A stretch of DNA of 7,867 nt from contig JBKHHU010000164.1 of the NCBI GenBank assembly GCA_046539045.1, positions 1 through 7,867 of the forward strand, in the 5' to 3' direction. Position 1 is the stretch's first letter, and each line of letters begins with the position of its first letter. Made by a program: the position numbers and the translations under genes. This document shows, one piece after another, positions 5,922 through 7,867 of this stretch. Below the pieces are notes generated by a model, which ran no database searches, had not been told where the DNA came from, and saw nothing but the letters and a program-made list of their open reading frames with translations. The DNA is from JBKHHU01 sp046539045 (GTDB taxonomy: Bacteria; Planctomycetota; Phycisphaerae; SM23-33).

Positions 5922-6917
5922 GTGGCGAAGAAGTCCAGTTCATCCAAGAAGTCCGGCAAGAAGAGCCGGAAAGCCAAAAAAACCACCCGGTCCAAGGGCG
6001 GCTCGGCCGAGTCTTCAGACGCCAGGAAGACCACCCGAAAGTCCACCGGGAAGAAATCCGGCGCGAAATCCAGCGCGAAGAAAACGGCGAAGAAGTCCGC
6101 GAAGAAATCCGCCAAAAAAGCCGCGAAGAAATCCGCAAAGAAGACGACCCGCAAGTCCGCAGGCAAAACGGCTAAAAAATCGCAGAAACAACCGACTAAA
6201 AAGACTTCCAAGGCCAAGTCCGCCGGTAAGCAGTCCAAAACGGCTTCGAAGAAGAAAACCGCCAAGGCGGCTGGGAAGAAACCCACCGCCAAAAAGACGG
6301 CCAAAAAGACGGCCAAAAAGACCGCTCAAAAGACCGCCAACAAGTCGCGCAAGAAATCCGCGACGCTCCAGCCGGTCAAGGAAGCCATCCGCCAGCAGGC
6401 CATCAACCTCGCTCCGGCACCCAGTGCCGTGGACGATATCGCCATGCTCATCGAGCGATGGCGGGAGCAGGAGAACCTCAGCAAGAAGGAACTCGACGAG
6501 TTCCGCGAGATGCTCCTGCAGAAGCGGCGGGATTTGGTCGGCGACATGACCAGCATGGAGTCGGAGGCCCTTCGGACCGGCCGGTTCAGCGGCGATTTGT
6601 CCATGACGCCCGACCACCCCTCCAACATCGCCACCGACAACTATGAGCAGGAATTCACCCTGGGGCTGCTTGAAAGCGAGCGACAGGTGCTCAAGGACAT
6701 CGATGCCGCCCTTGAACGCATTGTCGAGGGTACCTACGGCATGTGTCTCGGGACAGGTAAACCCATCGGGCTGGCCCGTTTGCGCGCCCGGCCGTGGGCG
6801 AAGTACAGCATCGAATACCAGAAGATGGTCGAAAGAGGATTCGTCCGGGCCGGGGATGTCGTGGTCATCGAAGAGGACGAGGACGAAGACGAAGACGACG
6901 ACGGATTCGCCTTCTAG
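5922..6917 (+). CDS. Histone H1-like lysine-rich tail fused to DksA/TraR-family RNA polymerase factor
   Basis: This 331-residue cytoplasmic protein has three parts. Start GTG 5922 is chosen because GAGGG (5908-5912) is 9 nt upstream and the product begins MAKKSSSS; ATG 5913 directly abuts that site. Residues 1-147 are Lys/Ala/Ser/Thr repeats (AKKS, AKKT) like histone H1 C-terminal tails, expected to be disordered and DNA-binding. Residues about 187-300 form a DksA/TraR core: two helices of a coiled-coil hairpin (187-217 and 239-269), a tip motif DHPSNIATD (231-239) resembling Gram-positive YteA-type proteins, and a finger region YGMC...IGLARL...KYSIEYQ. Only Cys275 of the four zinc ligands remains (CxxT, SxxY), so zinc is probably not bound. 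Residues 317-327 are almost purely acidic. The core should enter the RNA polymerase secondary channel; the tail suggests nucleoid binding. It lies 10 nt before lspA. Confidence 0.88.
   Translation: MAKKSSSSKKSGKKSRKAKKTTRSKGGSAESSDARKTTRKSTGKKSGAKSSAKKTAKKSAKKSAKKAAKKSAKKTTRKSAGKTAKKSQKQPTKKTSKAKSAGKQSKTASKKKTAKAAGKKPTAKKTAKKTAKKTAQKTANKSRKKSATLQPVKEAIRQQAINLAPAPSAVDDIAMLIERWREQENLSKKELDEFREMLLQKRRDLVGDMTSMESEALRTGRFSGDLSMTPDHPSNIATDNYEQEFTLGLLESERQVLKDIDAALERIVEGTYGMCLGTGKPIGLARLRARPWAKYSIEYQKMVERGFVRAGDVVVIEEDEDEDEDDDGFAF
6075..6347 (+). repeat. 12-bp tandem repeats encoding AKKS/AKKT units
   Basis: Two blocks of in-frame 12-bp repeats build the basic tail. At 6075-6146 there are six degenerate units of the type GCGAAGAAATCC. 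At 6288-6347 there are five units, two of them identical (GCCAAAAAGACG at 6288 and 6300) and a third differing by one base. Between the blocks the pattern decays. Length changes would preserve frame, so tail length may vary between strains. Confidence 0.8.
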
Positions 6918-6927
6918 CCGACCCCCA

Positions 6928-7734
6928 ATGCGATCCCCCAACACGATCCCGCACCGACGCGACACGCGCGAAAGGAACCTGCTGCCGTTGACCGCCCGCA
7001 ACAGAAACAGCCGCCCGAAGGGCCAACCCGCCCCCGCAGCCGATACCGACGACAAGCCGGAAAGCACCGCCGGTAAGCCCAACGGGCCAAAGCTCGCCTG
7101 GACCAGCGCCCGAGCGGTGGCTGTGTTCCTGATTATCACCATCCTCGGCCTGATGGCCGACCTGTGGACCAAGCACGCCGCGTTCGACGCCCTGACCGAC
7201 CGGCCTGACCTGGCCGAGCTGGCCCACTATCGCAAATCCGCAGCCGAGAGCTACGTAAGGCGAAATCCCGAGCAGTACGACCACCTGGCCGAGCCGCACT
7301 ACGTCCTGTCCGCCATGAGGCTGGAGCGGGAGCTGTTCTGGGACATCCGGCTGAAACTGCAGACCAACCCGGGCATCGTGTTCGGCCTGCCGGTCCCCCG
7401 GCCGATCGTCGCGGTGGCTACCGTCCTCACGATGGGCCTGGTGGCGTATTTTTTCGCGACCAGTCCTGCCGCCTGGCACCTGGTGCACGTAGCGTTGGCG
7501 TTCATTCTCGGTGGTGCGCTGGGCAACCTCTACGACCGCCTGTTCGCGGTGGTCAGAATCCCGAATCTCGACCCGATCCGGTACCAGGTCCGCGATTTCA
7601 TCGACTTCTCCGAATGGGGCTACAAGTGGGTCTTCAACATCGCCGACGTCCTGCTGGTCGTCGGCGTGGCGCTGCTCATGCTCCACTGGCTGGTCAACGC
7701 GTGGAAAACGCACAAAACGGCGGAGAGTGGATGA
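6928..7734 (+). CDS. lspA: Lipoprotein signal peptidase (signal peptidase II)
   Basis: This inner-membrane aspartyl protease cleaves prolipoprotein signal peptides before the lipidated Cys. With ATG 6928 it is 268 residues, against about 160-170 usually. Four membrane segments are visible (about 62-80, 160-178, 183-200 and 238-257). Family motifs are intact: D78LWTK after helix 1, TNPGIVFGL with Asn147, GGALGNLYDR with catalytic Asp203, and FNIAD with catalytic Asp240. Two regions are extra: a basic, Pro-rich cytoplasmic N-terminus of about 60 residues, and roughly 40 additional residues between Asp78 and Asn147, on the periplasmic side. ATG 6928 lacks a ribosome site but lies 10 nt after the previous stop, suggesting translational coupling. 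TTG 6988, with AAAGGAA 10 nt upstream, is an alternative giving 248 residues. The two ankyrin lipoproteins in this window would be substrates. Confidence 0.93.
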   Translation: MRSPNTIPHRRDTRERNLLPLTARNRNSRPKGQPAPAADTDDKPESTAGKPNGPKLAWTSARAVAVFLIITILGLMADLWTKHAAFDALTDRPDLAELAHYRKSAAESYVRRNPEQYDHLAEPHYVLSAMRLERELFWDIRLKLQTNPGIVFGLPVPRPIVAVATVLTMGLVAYFFATSPAAWHLVHVALAFILGGALGNLYDRLFAVVRIPNLDPIRYQVRDFIDFSEWGYKWVFNIADVLLVVGVALLMLHWLVNAWKTHKTAESG

Positions 7735-7795
7735 CTGGTTGACTGGTTGACTGGTTGATTGGTTGATCGGTTGACTGGTTGACTGGTTGATCGGG
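7732..7795 (+). repeat. Octamer tandem repeat starting at the lspA stop codon
   Basis: Eight contiguous 8-bp units: TGACTGGT three times (7732-7755), TGATTGGT, TGATCGGT, TGACTGGT twice (7772-7787) and TGATCGGG (7788-7795). The TGA of the first unit is the lspA stop codon. Because 8 is not a multiple of 3, successive units place TGA in all three plus-strand frames. Confidence 0.92.
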
Positions 7796-7867
7796 GCACG
7801 TCGGGGTGCGATGTTTCAGCTCTTGAAGGCAAAGAATCAGTTGTAACTCAAAATGAATGGCAATAGT
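7796..7867. other. Terminal non-coding stretch
   Basis: The final 72 bases after the octamer array show no gene, hairpin terminator or convincing promoter. A 12-codon ATG frame (about 7811-7846) is too short and lacks a ribosome site. The base composition turns AT-rich near the end, which fits an upstream region of a gene beyond the window. Confidence 0.4.

Noticed and set aside
5531..6316. 261-codon minus-strand frame rich in Phe, Leu and Ala
   Set aside because: It is the complement of the AAG/AAA-rich lysine tail. The apparent hydrophobic, membrane-like protein is an artefact of the repeat.
6015..7172. 385-codon minus-strand frame, Gly/Leu/Arg-rich
   Set aside because: It is antisense to both the H1-DksA gene and the lspA 5' end, with no start signal or family match.
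7732..7795. CRISPR array or attachment site
   Set aside because: Units are 8 bp, contiguous and without spacers, and no cas, integrase or tRNA gene is present.

Overview
The window suggests a GC-rich bacterium of the Planctomycetota, perhaps class Phycisphaerae. This is an inference from gene content: a SASA-type esterase, a secreted multi-domain SGNH protein, a PEP-CTERM surface protein, ankyrin-repeat lipoproteins and a histone H1-like, lysine-rich protein fused to a DksA/TraR domain. There is no rRNA or universal marker gene to settle the taxonomy. TTG and GTG starts appear to be used.

Layout. Positions 3-698 (+) hold the 3' part of a SASA-family SGNH esterase. It converges on a 592-residue secreted SGNH/GDSL-like protein (721-2499, -). 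A 113-bp divergent spacer separates the latter from two tandem ankyrin-repeat lipoprotein genes (2613-3491 and 3524-4366, +). These converge, across an 11-bp inverted repeat, on a PEP-CTERM protein with a Gly/Lys/Asn-rich insert (4460-5263, -). A gene-poor stretch (5264-5921) ends in a near-consensus sigma-70-type promoter (TTGACA-17-TATACT). That promoter drives a gene for a protein with a roughly 147-residue histone H1-like tail, a DksA/TraR core and an acidic C-terminus (5922-6917, +). The lspA gene for signal peptidase II (6928-7734, +) follows 10 nt later. An octamer tandem repeat begins inside the lspA stop codon and runs to about 7795, and the last 72 bases hold no recognisable gene.

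How the genes fit together. Most products are exported or envelope-related: two SGNH enzymes, two predicted lipoproteins, one PEP-CTERM protein and the lipoprotein signal peptidase. LspA would process the two ankyrin lipoproteins if their lipoboxes are genuine. The H1-DksA protein is the only clear nucleic-acid or RNA-polymerase factor. It probably shares a transcript with lspA, echoing the ylyA-lspA order of Bacillus subtilis. The strongest candidate for something unusual is this H1-tail/DksA/acidic-tail chimera with a degenerate zinc finger. Next are the octamer array fused to the lspA stop codon and the paired ankyrin lipoproteins. I see no CRISPR array, tRNA, rRNA, insertion sequence or phage gene.
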